This document shows positions 8,220-17,072 of a DNA stretch of 64,000 nt, piece by piece (position 1 is the stretch's first letter; the number at the start of each line of letters is the position of its first letter). Both the position numbers and the translations under genes were made by a program. The notes under the pieces were generated by a model that saw only the letters and a program-made list of their open reading frames with translations, made no database searches and was not told the origin of the DNA. The DNA is from Caballeronia arvi (GTDB taxonomy: Bacteria; Pseudomonadota; Gammaproteobacteria; Burkholderiales; Burkholderiaceae), in the NCBI RefSeq assembly GCF_001544695.2, contig NZ_FCOM02000004.1:124001-188000 (forward strand), written 5' to 3'.

Positions 8220-8999
8220 TTATTGATTGACGGCGAGCTTGAGCTCGTCGCCGGGTGCGAGATAGTCGTAGGCGACTTCGCCGATATCGAGCGTGAGATT
8301 CGCGATGACATGGCGCGCGCTGACCACCTTGCGCACCGGCAGGTCCGCGACGGGCGCGAGCGCATGCGCGTGCAGCTCCAGCGCTGCCGGGCCTTCCCAC
8401 GCGCCGGTCACGGTCACGTCGCGCATGAAGAAGCGCACAAGTTCGCACACGCGCGCGGTGCCGTCGACATGCGGCAGGACCTTCAGCAGATAGTTCGGCA
8501 CTTCGGCCAGCTTCTTGCGCTCTGCTTCGAGATCGAGCGGACGATACTTGTAGCCCATCGTGCCCGTCGCGATGCGCTGCGTGCCGTATTCGAGCGTGCC
8601 GAGCAGCGTGTCCTTGCCATCGACGGAGAGGCGCGGCCGCGCGAGCTTCTTCGGAAAGCCCCAGATCTCGCGGCCGCCCGCGATCGGGCCTTCGTCGTCG
8701 AGATACATAGCGTGCGTGTAGCTGCCCTTGTTGCCATCCGGGTCGATGACGGAAATCACCTGGCCGCTTTCGGTATAGTCGCCGAAGCCCGAGGTATCGG
8801 GCATGCGAATGAATTCGTAGCTCACGAGACCGTTATCCACCTTGAGCGGCTCGGGCACCACGGCGCGCAACGCGTCGAGGTCCGTCTCGTAGGTGATGAT
8901 GAAGTACTCGCGATTGAGGAAGCGGAACGGCGGGCGCGGATAGGCGGGATTGTGCACAGGCATGGCAAACGCATTCCTGCGGATGTAATCTTCTTTCAC
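8220..8999 (-). CDS. adc: Acetoacetate decarboxylase
   Basis: A 259-residue protein that converts acetoacetate to acetone and CO2 through a lysine Schiff base. The family-defining segments [28 protein letters not shown] and TGTMGYKY are present; the Schiff-base Lys and its pKa-lowering Lys neighbour fall in the region of the EIWGFPKK motif. The start is GTG at 8999, chosen because AGGAG lies eight bases upstream (CCCAGGAGCGATTCA then GTG); the open frame continues upstream to 9107 without family similarity. First gene of the adc-bdhA-patatin operon. Confidence 0.93.
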   Translation of the reverse strand: MKEDYIRRNAFAMPVHNPAYPRPPFRFLNREYFIITYETDLDALRAVVPEPLKVDNGLVSYEFIRMPDTSGFGDYTESGQVISVIDPDGNKGSYTHAMYLDDEGPIAGGREIWGFPKKLARPRLSVDGKDTLLGTLEYGTQRIATGTMGYKYRPLDLEAERKKLAEVPNYLLKVLPHVDGTARVCELVRFFMRDVTVTGAWEGPAALELHAHALAPVADLPVRKVVSARHVIANLTLDIGEVAYDYLAPGDELKLAVNQ

Positions 9000-9360
9000 T
9001 GAATCGCTCCTGGGTTTAGAACAGGCACGATAGTAAATGCACTCGATGACAACTGTCGCGAATGCCCGCCATGAAAGCTCGTCCATCGAAGTCGAGCAAA
9101 ACGACAAAACCCCATTGCGTCAATGTCTTATGAACCGCGACTGACGGACTGTATTTTTTTGTGCAATATACTGTTGTCTCAGGCGGCGCGATGCGGGCCG
9201 GAACCACGAGCTGCGGCCTGGCTCTGAGCGTATCGACGCCCTCGTGCCGGTTTCCCCTACTTGCACCGGAATAGCGAGTCTTATATTTCTCTTCGTGCGA
9301 AGCGGCGAGCCAGGCGTTGTTTTGCGATCCTTAAGGCCATCTCCTCCAAGCGAGTCTCCG
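9000..9360. other. Intergenic region: divergent promoters of adc and the small exported peptide
   Basis: A 361-base gap between divergent genes. It is A+T-richer in the middle (around 9150-9180, where TTTTTTT and TATACT occur) and should hold both promoters. I see no conserved open frame and no clear operator. Confidence 0.5.
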
Positions 9361-9543
9361 ATGAAAACGTCCTTGAAGAAAACTCTCGTGCTTTTAGTGC
9401 TGGCGGCATTCGCGGCCCCAACGCTGTCGTTCGCGGCCGCGGACTATCCGGACAACAAGCCGCGCCCCGCTTACAAGAAGGGGCATAAGCACAAGAGCAA
9501 GAAGTCGACGACCACGCCGCCGCCGGCCTCGCAGACGCAGTAA
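9361..9543 (+). CDS. Small exported lysine-rich peptide, unknown function
   Basis: A 60-residue product beginning MKTSLKKTLVLLVLAAFAAP with a clear Sec signal peptide and cleavage after about residue 25 (SFAAA). The short mature part is very basic (KKGHKHKSKK around residues 43-52) and ends in a Thr/Pro-rich tail TTTPPPAS. I start it at 9361 rather than the longer 9244 frame because the signal peptide begins there. Similar tiny periplasmic peptides are frequent in Burkholderiaceae but I do not recognise a named family. A terminator follows at once, so it is monocistronic. Confidence 0.65.
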   Translation: MKTSLKKTLVLLVLAAFAAPTLSFAAADYPDNKPRPAYKKGHKHKSKKSTTTPPPASQTQ

Positions 9544-9561
9544 ATCTCCTTCGCCGATAAG

Positions 9562-9598
9562 AGCACGCACGTTTGCAAGACGGACGCGCGTGCTTTTT
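9562..9598 (+). terminator. Probable terminator after the small exported peptide
   Basis: AGCACGC (9562-9568) pairs with GCGTGCT (9588-9594), loop of 19 bases, followed directly by TTTTT. The long loop makes it weaker than a classic terminator. Confidence 0.6.
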
Positions 9599-9663
9599 CT
9601 ATTGTCCGGACGGGTACGGCGTTCGGAGACGGTCAGACGAAAGGCGCCGTGTCGCCGCGGGGA

Positions 9664-10230
9664 CTATTGCAGTCCCGACACGAGGCGCGCGCGCATTGCA
9701 TCGAGACGTGCCGCGCTGATGTGTCGGCGCGTAGCCATTGCTTCGAGCGCAGCCAATGCCGATGCGGAGCCATAGATCGATGCGGCCTTTGCATCCGCAT
9801 CGAGTTCGAAGGCGGCCGAGCGCTTTTCGCCACGCGCACGCCATATCTTCGCGCAGACCATGAACGCGAGCACGAACGCAAGGCCGGGCACGCTCACGCG
9901 CCACAGGTCTTCGCCGGGCAAAGTCGCGAACGCGATGCACGGTATCGCCAGGAGCGTCATCGTCGAAGCCAGCGTGCGCGCGAAATCGAGCAACATCGAC
10001 TTGCGTTGCGTCGCGTGACCGACCTCATGCGCGACGACGATACGCAACAGCGGCTCCGGCAGCGTGAGCGTTTCGCGATCGATTTCGATTCGGTTGAGCA
10101 GCGTTTCGTAACACGGCCCGCCGGAAGATTCCACGAAGCGCACGCGCGGCGGCGTGACGTGCAGCGCCGCGGCGTCGTCGGCGACGAGCGCGAGCACGTG
10201 TCGTTCTTCCGCGCGGAGTTTCATGATCAT
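9664..10230 (-). CDS. M48-like membrane zinc metallopeptidase
   Basis: A 188-residue protein (start ATG at 10230, overlapping the SDR stop as ATGA; an ATG two codons further on is also possible). The gluzincin motif VVAHEVGHATQ gives H68, E69 and H72; the downstream AAFELDADA provides the likely third ligand Glu. Two hydrophobic segments at about residues 83-120 lie between the motifs, the layout of Ste24/HtpX-like inner-membrane peptidases and of the shorter YugP type. It is shorter than HtpX (about 290 residues), so it is a minimal variant. It is translationally coupled to the SDR gene upstream; a link between the two is not evident. Confidence 0.75.
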   Translation of the reverse strand: MIMKLRAEERHVLALVADDAAALHVTPPRVRFVESSGGPCYETLLNRIEIDRETLTLPEPLLRIVVAHEVGHATQRKSMLLDFARTLASTMTLLAIPCIAFATLPGEDLWRVSVPGLAFVLAFMVCAKIWRARGEKRSAAFELDADAKAASIYGSASALAALEAMATRRHISAARLDAMRARLVSGLQ

Positions 10231-11078
10231 CGGGCCGGGTTGTCCGTCCATTCACTGCGCGTTTGCCATGCGTCGATATCGGCGGTGAGCTTCGCCAATT
10301 TCGTGCGCACCAGTTCCAGCCCAGGGCCGCCGAGCACGAGATGGCCCGGAGGTTCGGCTGACGTGACCGCTTCGATGATGACGTGCGCCGCGCGCGCCGG
10401 ATCGCCCGGCTGCTTGCCGCTGCGTTCCGCGATCGCCGCGCGCCGGCTGCCCGAACTCTCCGCGTAATCGTCGATCGTATTGCGCGTTTGCCGCAGCGAG
10501 CGCCCCGCCCAGTCTGTGCGAAACGGCCCCGGCTCGACCGCCGTGACCTTGATGCCGAGCCCTTCGGTTTCGCGCGCGAGGGCTTCGCCGAGGCCTTCGA
10601 GCGCGAACTTCGTCGCCGCGTAATACCCGCTGCCCGGATTGCCGACGAGCCCGCCCACCGACGTGATATTGACGACATGTCCCGAGCGTCGTTCGCGCAT
10701 GCGCGGCAGCACGGCGCGTATCATCGCGGCCGCGCCGAAGAAATTCGCTTCGAACATCGCACGCACTTCGTCGTCTTCGCCTTCTTCCACCGCCGACAGG
10801 TAGCCGAAGCCTGCATTGTTCACGAGCACATCGATGCGATCGAAGGCGGCGTAGGCATCGTCGATTGCGGAGCGGATTTCATCGGCGCGCGTGACGTCCA
10901 GACGCACCGCGATCGCACGGCCTTTGGCACGCTCGACGAGATCGGCGACGCTATCCGGATTGCGCGCCGCGACGACCGCACGCCAGCCCTTCTCGATCAC
11001 GGCCAGCGCGAGTTCGCGGCCGAAGCCGGTCGAGCAACCGGTGATGAACCAGACGGGCGTATCGCTGAATGCGGGCAT
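10227..11078 (-). CDS. Short-chain dehydrogenase/reductase
   Basis: A 283-residue classical SDR. The nucleotide loop is ITGCSTGFGRELA near residues 12-24, followed by NNAGFGY, the Ser in NITSVGG and YAATK (YxxxK), all intact. The C-terminal extension past residue 240 is typical of the oxidoreductase group that often precedes regulators or transporters in Burkholderia. Substrate unknown. It is divergent from an MFS transporter gene and directly coupled to the M48-like peptidase. Confidence 0.88.
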   Translation of the reverse strand: MPAFSDTPVWFITGCSTGFGRELALAVIEKGWRAVVAARNPDSVADLVERAKGRAIAVRLDVTRADEIRSAIDDAYAAFDRIDVLVNNAGFGYLSAVEEGEDDEVRAMFEANFFGAAAMIRAVLPRMRERRSGHVVNITSVGGLVGNPGSGYYAATKFALEGLGEALARETEGLGIKVTAVEPGPFRTDWAGRSLRQTRNTIDDYAESSGSRRAAIAERSGKQPGDPARAAHVIIEAVTSAEPPGHLVLGGPGLELVRTKLAKLTADIDAWQTRSEWTDNPAR

Positions 11079-11287
11079 GTTGCGGTTCTCCTTGAATTTG
11101 ATCGATGAACCACGTCATGTTGCGCCAATTCGGGCGGGCATGCTCGTCGTCCAACATCGCGCGAAAAGGCGCCCACCGCACAATGCCGCATCCGTGCAAG
11201 CCGATGTCGCTCCCGTGCTACACGCCGGTGCTTTCCCGTCCTTATAGTGAGCCGTCGATCCGGCGCGCATTCATTCGAGGCGAGAGC

Positions 11288-12541
11288 GTGAGCACTGAAG
11301 AACTGGGCGGCATGAGTCCCGCCAATGCATCGAATGAACGCGATGACACCGGGCCTCCCTTCGGCCGCATCGTGTCGTCCATCGCCAGCCTGTTGCTCGG
11401 CTTCGCGCTGCTCGTCATGGGCAATGGTCTGCTCGGCACGCTCGTGGCGCTCCGCATGGTGCATGCGAACTTCGCGCCATCGACGATCGGCTTCGTGCAG
11501 GCCGCGTATTACACCGGCTTTATGTTCGGCGCGTGGCGCGGCTCGGCGATCATCGCGCGCGTGGGGCATCATCGCGCGTTTGCCGCATTCGCCGCGCTTG
11601 CCGCATGCAGTGCGCTCGGTTATGCGGTCGACTCGCAACCACTCGTCTGGATGGCGCTGCGCTTCGTGACGGGCTTCTCGCTCGTCGGGATCTTTGCCGT
11701 GATGGAGAGCTGGCTCAACGGCGTCGCGCCCAATGCGTTTCGCGGCCGCGTGTTCTCCGTCTATCTCATCACGACGTATCTGTGCGTGGGCGCAGGGCAG
11801 TTTCTCATCGGCATGGCGAATCCGAATGGCTTCGAGCTGTTCAGTCTCGTTGCCGCGCTCTTCGCGTTGTCGCTGGTGCCCGCGAGTCTCGCGCGCGTTT
11901 CCGTCGCCGATAGTGCCGATATCGGCCAGCGTCCCGGTCCGCTCGAATCATCACCGACGGCGAAGCTGAAAGCCTTGCCGTCGCTCTGGCGCGACGCGCC
12001 GCTCTCGTTATGGGGATGCTTCGCGTCGGGCCTGCTCAACAGCACGTTCTATGCGCTCTATCCCGTCTATATGCGCGGCGCGGGTTATTCGGTCGAAGCC
12101 GTATCGAGCTTCATGGGCATCGCACTGATCGCGGCGCTCCTGCCGCAATGGCCGCTCGCTCATCTCTCGGACAGATTCGACCGCAAGCGCGTGATAGGCG
12201 CGATCGCTTCGACGCTGATGGTCGCGAGCACGATGCTCTTCGTCTTCCACGGCGCGGGGCTGGTCCAGCTGATCGCGTATCTCTATGTGAGCCTGATCTT
12301 CACGATCTATGGCGTCTCCGTTGCGCACGCCAACGACTGGATCGATTCACGTCGACGTGTGGCGGTCAGCGCGGGCCTGCTGCTGACATTCGCGCTCGGC
12401 GGAAGCATCGGGCCCATCGCGGCTTCGTTCGTGATGAGCCATGCGGGACCGTCTGGCATCTATCTCTTCTCGATGATCGTCACGGCTGCGCTCGCCCTCC
12501 TCGCACTGCGCGGCATTCGCGCCGCCGCCGCATCGCGATGA
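11288..12541 (+). CDS. MFS transporter (YcaD-like)
   Basis: A 417-residue inner-membrane protein with about 12 membrane segments. GNGLLGTLVALRM in the first helix, the GIFAVMESWLN segment and ANDWI late in the second half resemble the YcaD/UMF group of MFS transporters. The start is GTG at 11288, supported by GAGG seven bases upstream; the frame is open back to 11105 without hydrophobic or family-like content. It is divergent from the SDR/M48 pair. Substrate unknown. Confidence 0.82.
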   Translation: MSTEELGGMSPANASNERDDTGPPFGRIVSSIASLLLGFALLVMGNGLLGTLVALRMVHANFAPSTIGFVQAAYYTGFMFGAWRGSAIIARVGHHRAFAAFAALAACSALGYAVDSQPLVWMALRFVTGFSLVGIFAVMESWLNGVAPNAFRGRVFSVYLITTYLCVGAGQFLIGMANPNGFELFSLVAALFALSLVPASLARVSVADSADIGQRPGPLESSPTAKLKALPSLWRDAPLSLWGCFASGLLNSTFYALYPVYMRGAGYSVEAVSSFMGIALIAALLPQWPLAHLSDRFDRKRVIGAIASTLMVASTMLFVFHGAGLVQLIAYLYVSLIFTIYGVSVAHANDWIDSRRRVAVSAGLLLTFALGGSIGPIAASFVMSHAGPSGIYLFSMIVTAALALLALRGIRAAAASR

Positions 12542-12735
12542 CTGCACCGTACAGTCACGCATCTTCATAGACTCATGATTTGAAACGATAAATCCAAGTC
12601 ACCCACGCGCCACGCCGCTTTTGTGACAAACAATGTCGGGTCGATGTTAGCCCTATATCTCTGCTCCGCACTATCGTTGAGCCCATAGCAGTTCAAACAC
12701 AAAACGGCTCTCGCACGAAGAGCTCAGGAGACATA

Positions 12736-13461
12736 GTGGAAACCCTTGCCTTCATCTGGGACAACCTGGCAAGCATCGCCAGAATGACCGGCGAGCACAT
12801 CGAGATCGTCGGAGTGGGCGTCGGACTCGCGATCGTGACAGGCGTGCCGCTCGGCATCGCGATCACGATCAACGAACGGTTCGCGAAGATCGTGCTGTAT
12901 GTCGCTGCGATTATCATGACGATTCCATCGGTCGCGCTGTTCGGCCTGATGATTCCGGTGCTTTCCGTGATCGGCCAGGGCATCGGCTTCCTGCCGACGG
13001 TCATCGCCCTCTTCCTCTATTCGCAGTTGCCCATCGTGCGCAACACCTATACCGCGATCACCAACATCGATCCCGCATTGCGTGAAGCCGCGCGCGGCAT
13101 GGGCATGACGACCGGCGAACGCCTGCGCAAGGTCGAGATTCCGATTGCGCTGCCGATCATCATGGCCGGCGTGCGCATGGCGGTGGTCATCAACGTGGGC
13201 ATCGCGGCGATCGCGGCGTATATCGGCGCGGGCGGGCTCGGCAAGCTCATCAGCCGCGGGATTTCGCAATCGGACCCGCGCCAGCTGATCGCGGGCGCGA
13301 TCCTGGTTTCCGTGCTCGCCATTGCCGCCGATATCGGTCTTTCATGGCTGCAACGCTTCCTCACGCCCAAGGGTCTTCGCGCGCCTTCCCGCGCCGCCAG
13401 CCTCGCGCTGCGCCTCACCGCCATGACGGGCTTTCGCAAACAAACCGGACACGCGCAATAA
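12736..13461 (+). CDS. Quaternary-amine/osmoprotectant ABC transporter permease (OpuBB/YehW type)
   Basis: A 241-residue inner-membrane permease with 5-6 membrane helices and the EAA-like cytoplasmic loop REAARGMGMTTGERLRKVEIPIALP near residues 116-140. GTG start at 12736, CAGGAG upstream. It is the first gene of the ABC importer; the ATPase starts only three bases after its stop. Two separate permease genes flanking the ATPase gene are the hallmark of the OpuB/OpuC/Osm-type importers for betaine, choline, carnitine and relatives. The 194-base leader before it should contain the operon promoter. Confidence 0.9.
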   Translation: METLAFIWDNLASIARMTGEHIEIVGVGVGLAIVTGVPLGIAITINERFAKIVLYVAAIIMTIPSVALFGLMIPVLSVIGQGIGFLPTVIALFLYSQLPIVRNTYTAITNIDPALREAARGMGMTTGERLRKVEIPIALPIIMAGVRMAVVINVGIAAIAAYIGAGGLGKLISRGISQSDPRQLIAGAILVSVLAIAADIGLSWLQRFLTPKGLRAPSRAASLALRLTAMTGFRKQTGHAQ

Positions 13462-13464
13462 ATC

Positions 13465-14583
13465 ATGATCAAGCTCTCCAACCTTACCAAGCGATATGAC
13501 GGCGCGGCGAGCCCGGTCGTCGACGGCATCAACATGGAAGTGGGCGCCGGCGAGATCTGCGTACTGCTCGGGCCGTCGGGATGCGGCAAGACCACGACGC
13601 TCAAGATGATCAACCGCCTCGTGCGTCCGACGTCCGGCAAGATCCATCTCGAAGGACGCGACACCGACGAGTTCGAAGTCGTCGAGTTGCGCCGCCGCAT
13701 CGGTTATGTGATCCAGCAGATCGGGCTCTTTCCGAACATGACGGTCGAAGAGAACATCAGCGTGGTGCCCACGCTGCTCGGCTGGGACAAGGCGAAAGCG
13801 CGCCGCCGCGCCGCGGAATTGCTGGAGATCGTCGCACTCGATCCGGCCACGTATCTCACGCGCTATCCGAAGGATCTTTCGGGCGGTCAGGCGCAACGCG
13901 TGGGCGTGGCGCGCGCGCTCGCCACCGATCCGCCCGTCATGTTGATGGACGAGCCCTTCGGCGCCATCGATCCGATCAATCGCGAGCTGATTCAGGACGA
14001 GTTCCTGCGCATTCAGAAGCAGGTGAAGAAGACGATCATGTTCGTGAGTCACGATATCGACGAAGCGGTGAAGATGGCCGACAAGATCGCGATCTTCCGC
14101 AACGGTCATCTCGAACAGTTCGATTCGCCCGACAACATTCTCGCGCGCCCCGCTACGCCGTTCATCGCGGGCTTCGTCGGCACGGATCGCGCGTTGAAGC
14201 GGCTGCGTCTCCTGCGCGCACGCGATGCGCTGTCTTCATGCGATTGCCTCGTGCGCGTCGGCGAAGACAGCACGCGCGCCAGGGCGATGATGGAAAAGCA
14301 CGGCATCGGACAGATCGTGCTCGTCGATGCCGCCGACAAGCCGCACGGCTATCTCACGATCGACCGGCTGCTGAAAGTGGAAGGCCCGGTCACTGCCGCG
14401 CATGCACTGCCGGTGCACGCCACCGCGAGCCAGAAAGACGACCTGCGCACCGTCGTCTCGACGATGTTCGCGAGCGGCGCTTCGTGGATGCCCACCGTCG
14501 ATGACGATGGCCGTTTCGTCGGCTATGTGAGTCAGGAGCGCATCGTCGACATGTTGAAGCTGCCCGCGGGAGAGCACGCATGA
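13465..14583 (+). CDS. Quaternary-amine ABC transporter ATP-binding protein with CBS pair (OpuBA type)
   Basis: A 372-residue ATPase. Walker A is GPSGCGKTT (about residues 36-44), the Q-loop QQIG follows, the signature is LSGGQAQRVG (about 138-147), Walker B is VMLMDEPFGAID and the switch His is in FVSHD. Residues 250 to the end form two CBS-like motifs, which in OpuA/ProV proteins gate transport in response to ionic strength or nucleotides. ATG start directly after the permease stop; the second permease starts inside its stop codon. Energises import from the periplasm. Confidence 0.93.
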   Translation: MIKLSNLTKRYDGAASPVVDGINMEVGAGEICVLLGPSGCGKTTTLKMINRLVRPTSGKIHLEGRDTDEFEVVELRRRIGYVIQQIGLFPNMTVEENISVVPTLLGWDKAKARRRAAELLEIVALDPATYLTRYPKDLSGGQAQRVGVARALATDPPVMLMDEPFGAIDPINRELIQDEFLRIQKQVKKTIMFVSHDIDEAVKMADKIAIFRNGHLEQFDSPDNILARPATPFIAGFVGTDRALKRLRLLRARDALSSCDCLVRVGEDSTRARAMMEKHGIGQIVLVDAADKPHGYLTIDRLLKVEGPVTAAHALPVHATASQKDDLRTVVSTMFASGASWMPTVDDDGRFVGYVSQERIVDMLKLPAGEHA

Positions 14584-15284
14584 AACGCGTTCTGTTGGCC
14601 TCGCTGCTTGCCGCGCTGAGCGCGCAGGCGCATGCGGATAGCTGGTGGGAAAGCGTCGTTCAGTATCGCAGCGACATCGCCTATCAAGGGGTGCACATGA
14701 TGATGATGGTCGCGGTGGCGGGCGTGCTCGCGATCGTCGTCGCGATTCCGGCGGGCGTCTATCTGAGCCGGCCATCGCAAAAACGCGGCGCGGCCGTCGT
14801 GATGCAATCGCTCAATGCGGGACAAGCGGTGCCGAAGCTCGCGCTGCTCGCACTCGCGATGAGCGTGATGGGCATCGGCGCGGTGCCGGCGATCTTCGGC
14901 TTGTGGGTCGCGACGCTGCTGCCCATCGCATTGAACACGTATGAAGGCCTGCGCGCGGTGCCGCCCGCGTTGATCGAAGCGGCGACCGGCATGGGCATGA
15001 CGCCGTGGCAGATCCTCTGGCGCGTCGAACTTCCCAACGCGCTGTATGTGATCTTCGCGGGCATCCGCACGGCATTGGCGATCACGGTCGGCACCGCACC
15101 GCTCGCGTTTCTGATCGGCGGCGGCGGGCTCGGCGAGCTGATCTTCACGGGCATCGACCTGAACGATTTCGGCATGCTGCTGGCGGGCGCCGTTCCGACC
15201 GCGCTGCTCGCGATCCTGACCGATGCGTTCATCGGGCAAATGCAGCGCCTGCTCGTATCGCGCGGCGTGAATCCGCAAACTTGA
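14580..15284 (+). CDS. Quaternary-amine ABC transporter permease (OpuBD/YehY type)
   Basis: A 234-residue permease overlapping the ATPase gene by four bases (ATGA). The N-terminus MKRVLLASLLAALSAQAHA looks like a signal or first helix, then the 5-helix permease core with the EAA loop IEAATGMGMTPWQILWRVELPNAL at about residues 131-154. It pairs with the first permease to form the transmembrane heterodimer. Confidence 0.9.
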   Translation: MKRVLLASLLAALSAQAHADSWWESVVQYRSDIAYQGVHMMMMVAVAGVLAIVVAIPAGVYLSRPSQKRGAAVVMQSLNAGQAVPKLALLALAMSVMGIGAVPAIFGLWVATLLPIALNTYEGLRAVPPALIEAATGMGMTPWQILWRVELPNALYVIFAGIRTALAITVGTAPLAFLIGGGGLGELIFTGIDLNDFGMLLAGAVPTALLAILTDAFIGQMQRLLVSRGVNPQT

Positions 15285-15319
15285 CTCATTAACCAACATT
15301 CGCCACCTTGAGAGAGACC

Positions 15320-16204
15320 ATGAAAAAGTTATTCGCAGTATCGTTCGGCATCCTTATTTCGATGTTCGCGAGCGTGTCGGCAAGCGCGGCGTCGGTGGTC
15401 GTCGGCGGCAAGAACTTCACCGAGCAGCAGTTGATGGCCGAGATGACCGCGCGTTATCTCGAGGCGAAGGGCTTCACCGTGACGAAGAAAGACGGCATGG
15501 GCAGCGCCGTGTTGCGCCAGGCACAGGAGAACGGCCAGGTCGATGTCTATTGGGAATACACCGGCACGTCGCTCATCACCTACAACAAGATCAATGACCG
15601 CCTCTCGCCCGAGGACACGTACAAGAAGGTGAAGGACCTCGACGCGTCGAAGGGTCTCGTGTGGCTCAATCCGTCGAAAGCAAACAACACCTATGCATTC
15701 GCGATGAATCAGGACGATGCGAAGAAACTCGGCATCGTCACGATGAGCGATCTCGCGAAGGTGATCAAGGGTGGCAAGGAAATCACGTTCGCGTGCAACT
15801 CCGAGTTCTATGCGCGTCCGGACGGACTGCGCCCGCTGCAGAAGCAATACGGCTTCGAGTTCAGCCAGGGCGACGTGAAGCGTATGGACACGGGCCTCAC
15901 GTATCAGGCGCTGAAGGATCGTCAGGTGGATGTCGCGCTGGTCTTCGCCACCGATGGCCGCGTGCCCGCGTTCAACTTCGTCTTGCTGAAGGACGACAAG
16001 GGCTACTTCCCGTCTTACGCGCTGACGCCCGTGATCCGCAAGGCGACGCTCGATGCGAACCCGACGCTCGGACCGCTGCTCAACGCGCTGTCGGCCAAGC
16101 TCGATGCGCCCACGATGGCCCGCCTCAACGCGAGCGTCGACGTGCAGAAGAAGTCGTTCTCGGATGTAGCGAATCAGTTCCTCAAAGAGTCCGGTCTGAT
16201 CTGA
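15320..16204 (+). CDS. Quaternary-amine ABC transporter periplasmic binding protein (OpuBC/OsmF type)
   Basis: A 294-residue exported protein. The signal peptide MKKLFAVSFGILISMFASVS with cleavage near SASA-A precedes VVVGGKNFTEQQLMAEM, the standard start of this family; DVYWEYTGTSLITYN follows near residues 75-89 and contains aromatic residues that in relatives form the cage around the trimethylammonium group. I start at ATG 15320 with GAGAG upstream rather than the TTG at 15308. The ligand, betaine, choline, carnitine or another onium compound, is not determined by sequence alone. Confidence 0.9.
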   Translation: MKKLFAVSFGILISMFASVSASAASVVVGGKNFTEQQLMAEMTARYLEAKGFTVTKKDGMGSAVLRQAQENGQVDVYWEYTGTSLITYNKINDRLSPEDTYKKVKDLDASKGLVWLNPSKANNTYAFAMNQDDAKKLGIVTMSDLAKVIKGGKEITFACNSEFYARPDGLRPLQKQYGFEFSQGDVKRMDTGLTYQALKDRQVDVALVFATDGRVPAFNFVLLKDDKGYFPSYALTPVIRKATLDANPTLGPLLNALSAKLDAPTMARLNASVDVQKKSFSDVANQFLKESGLI

Positions 16205-16235
16205 CCACGCGTAGCCATAACCAGGGACCGACCTC

Positions 16236-17054
16236 ATGACCACGATAAAAGTGGCGGCCGCGCAGACCGAAACGGCCTACGGCGACATGCACGCGAATCT
16301 CGCGCGGCATCTCGACCATATCGCCGATGCGAAGAAGCGCGGCGTGCGCCTGCTCGTTTTCCCCGAGCTTTCGTTGCACGGCCACAGCGGCGGCAAGGAC
16401 GCATTGCGTCTCGCGATGACGCGCGACGATCCGGCGCTTCGACAACTCGCCGAAGCCAGCGCTGGCATGCATGTGGTGTTCGGCTTCATCGAGGAAGCGC
16501 CGGGCGGGCAGTTCTACAACAGCCAGGCGACGGTCGCGAACGGCAAGCTCGTTCACGTGCATCGCAAGACGATGCTCGCCACTTACGGCAAGCTGCGCGA
16601 CGGCCTGTATTTCGCCGCTGGCCCGAAGCCCGAAAGCTATGCGATCGATGACGAATGGCGCGTCGCAACGCCCATTTGCAACGACCTGTGGAACCCGGCG
16701 CTCGTGCACGGCCTCATGTGCGACGGCGTCACGCTGCTCGCGGCGCCGATCAGTTCGGCACGCGAAGCCGTAGGCGAAGGTTTCGATAACCCATCGGGCT
16801 GGGACATCAATCTGCGCTTTCATGCGCTCACCTACGGCGTACCGATCGTGATGGCGAATCGCGTCGGCACCGAAGGCATGATGACCTTCTGGGGCGGCTC
16901 GCGCATTCTCGATCCCTTCGGCAAGACCATCGTGCAGGCGGAGGGTGAAGACGAATGTCTCGTCGTCGGCGATCTCGACTACGAAACGATCCGCCGCGCG
17001 CGTTTTCTTCTTCCGACCGTGCGCGATGCGCGCCTCTATGCGCAACGTATCTGA
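16236..17054 (+). CDS. Carbon-nitrogen hydrolase (nitrilase superfamily)
   Basis: A 272-residue cytoplasmic amidase-type enzyme. The catalytic Glu-Lys-Cys triad is complete: E44 in FPELSLHGH, K111 in HRKTML and C148 in TPICNDLWNP. This variant is like the N-carbamoyl/omega-amidase side of the superfamily, cleaving an amide, nitrile or carbamoyl bond. It sits 31 bases after the quaternary-amine binding protein and 18 before an acyl-CoA dehydrogenase, so it probably frees a carboxylate from an imported amide before CoA activation; that order of steps is inference. Confidence 0.85.
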   Translation: MTTIKVAAAQTETAYGDMHANLARHLDHIADAKKRGVRLLVFPELSLHGHSGGKDALRLAMTRDDPALRQLAEASAGMHVVFGFIEEAPGGQFYNSQATVANGKLVHVHRKTMLATYGKLRDGLYFAAGPKPESYAIDDEWRVATPICNDLWNPALVHGLMCDGVTLLAAPISSAREAVGEGFDNPSGWDINLRFHALTYGVPIVMANRVGTEGMMTFWGGSRILDPFGKTIVQAEGEDECLVVGDLDYETIRRARFLLPTVRDARLYAQRI

Positions 17055-17072
17055 ACGAAACCGAACAACACC

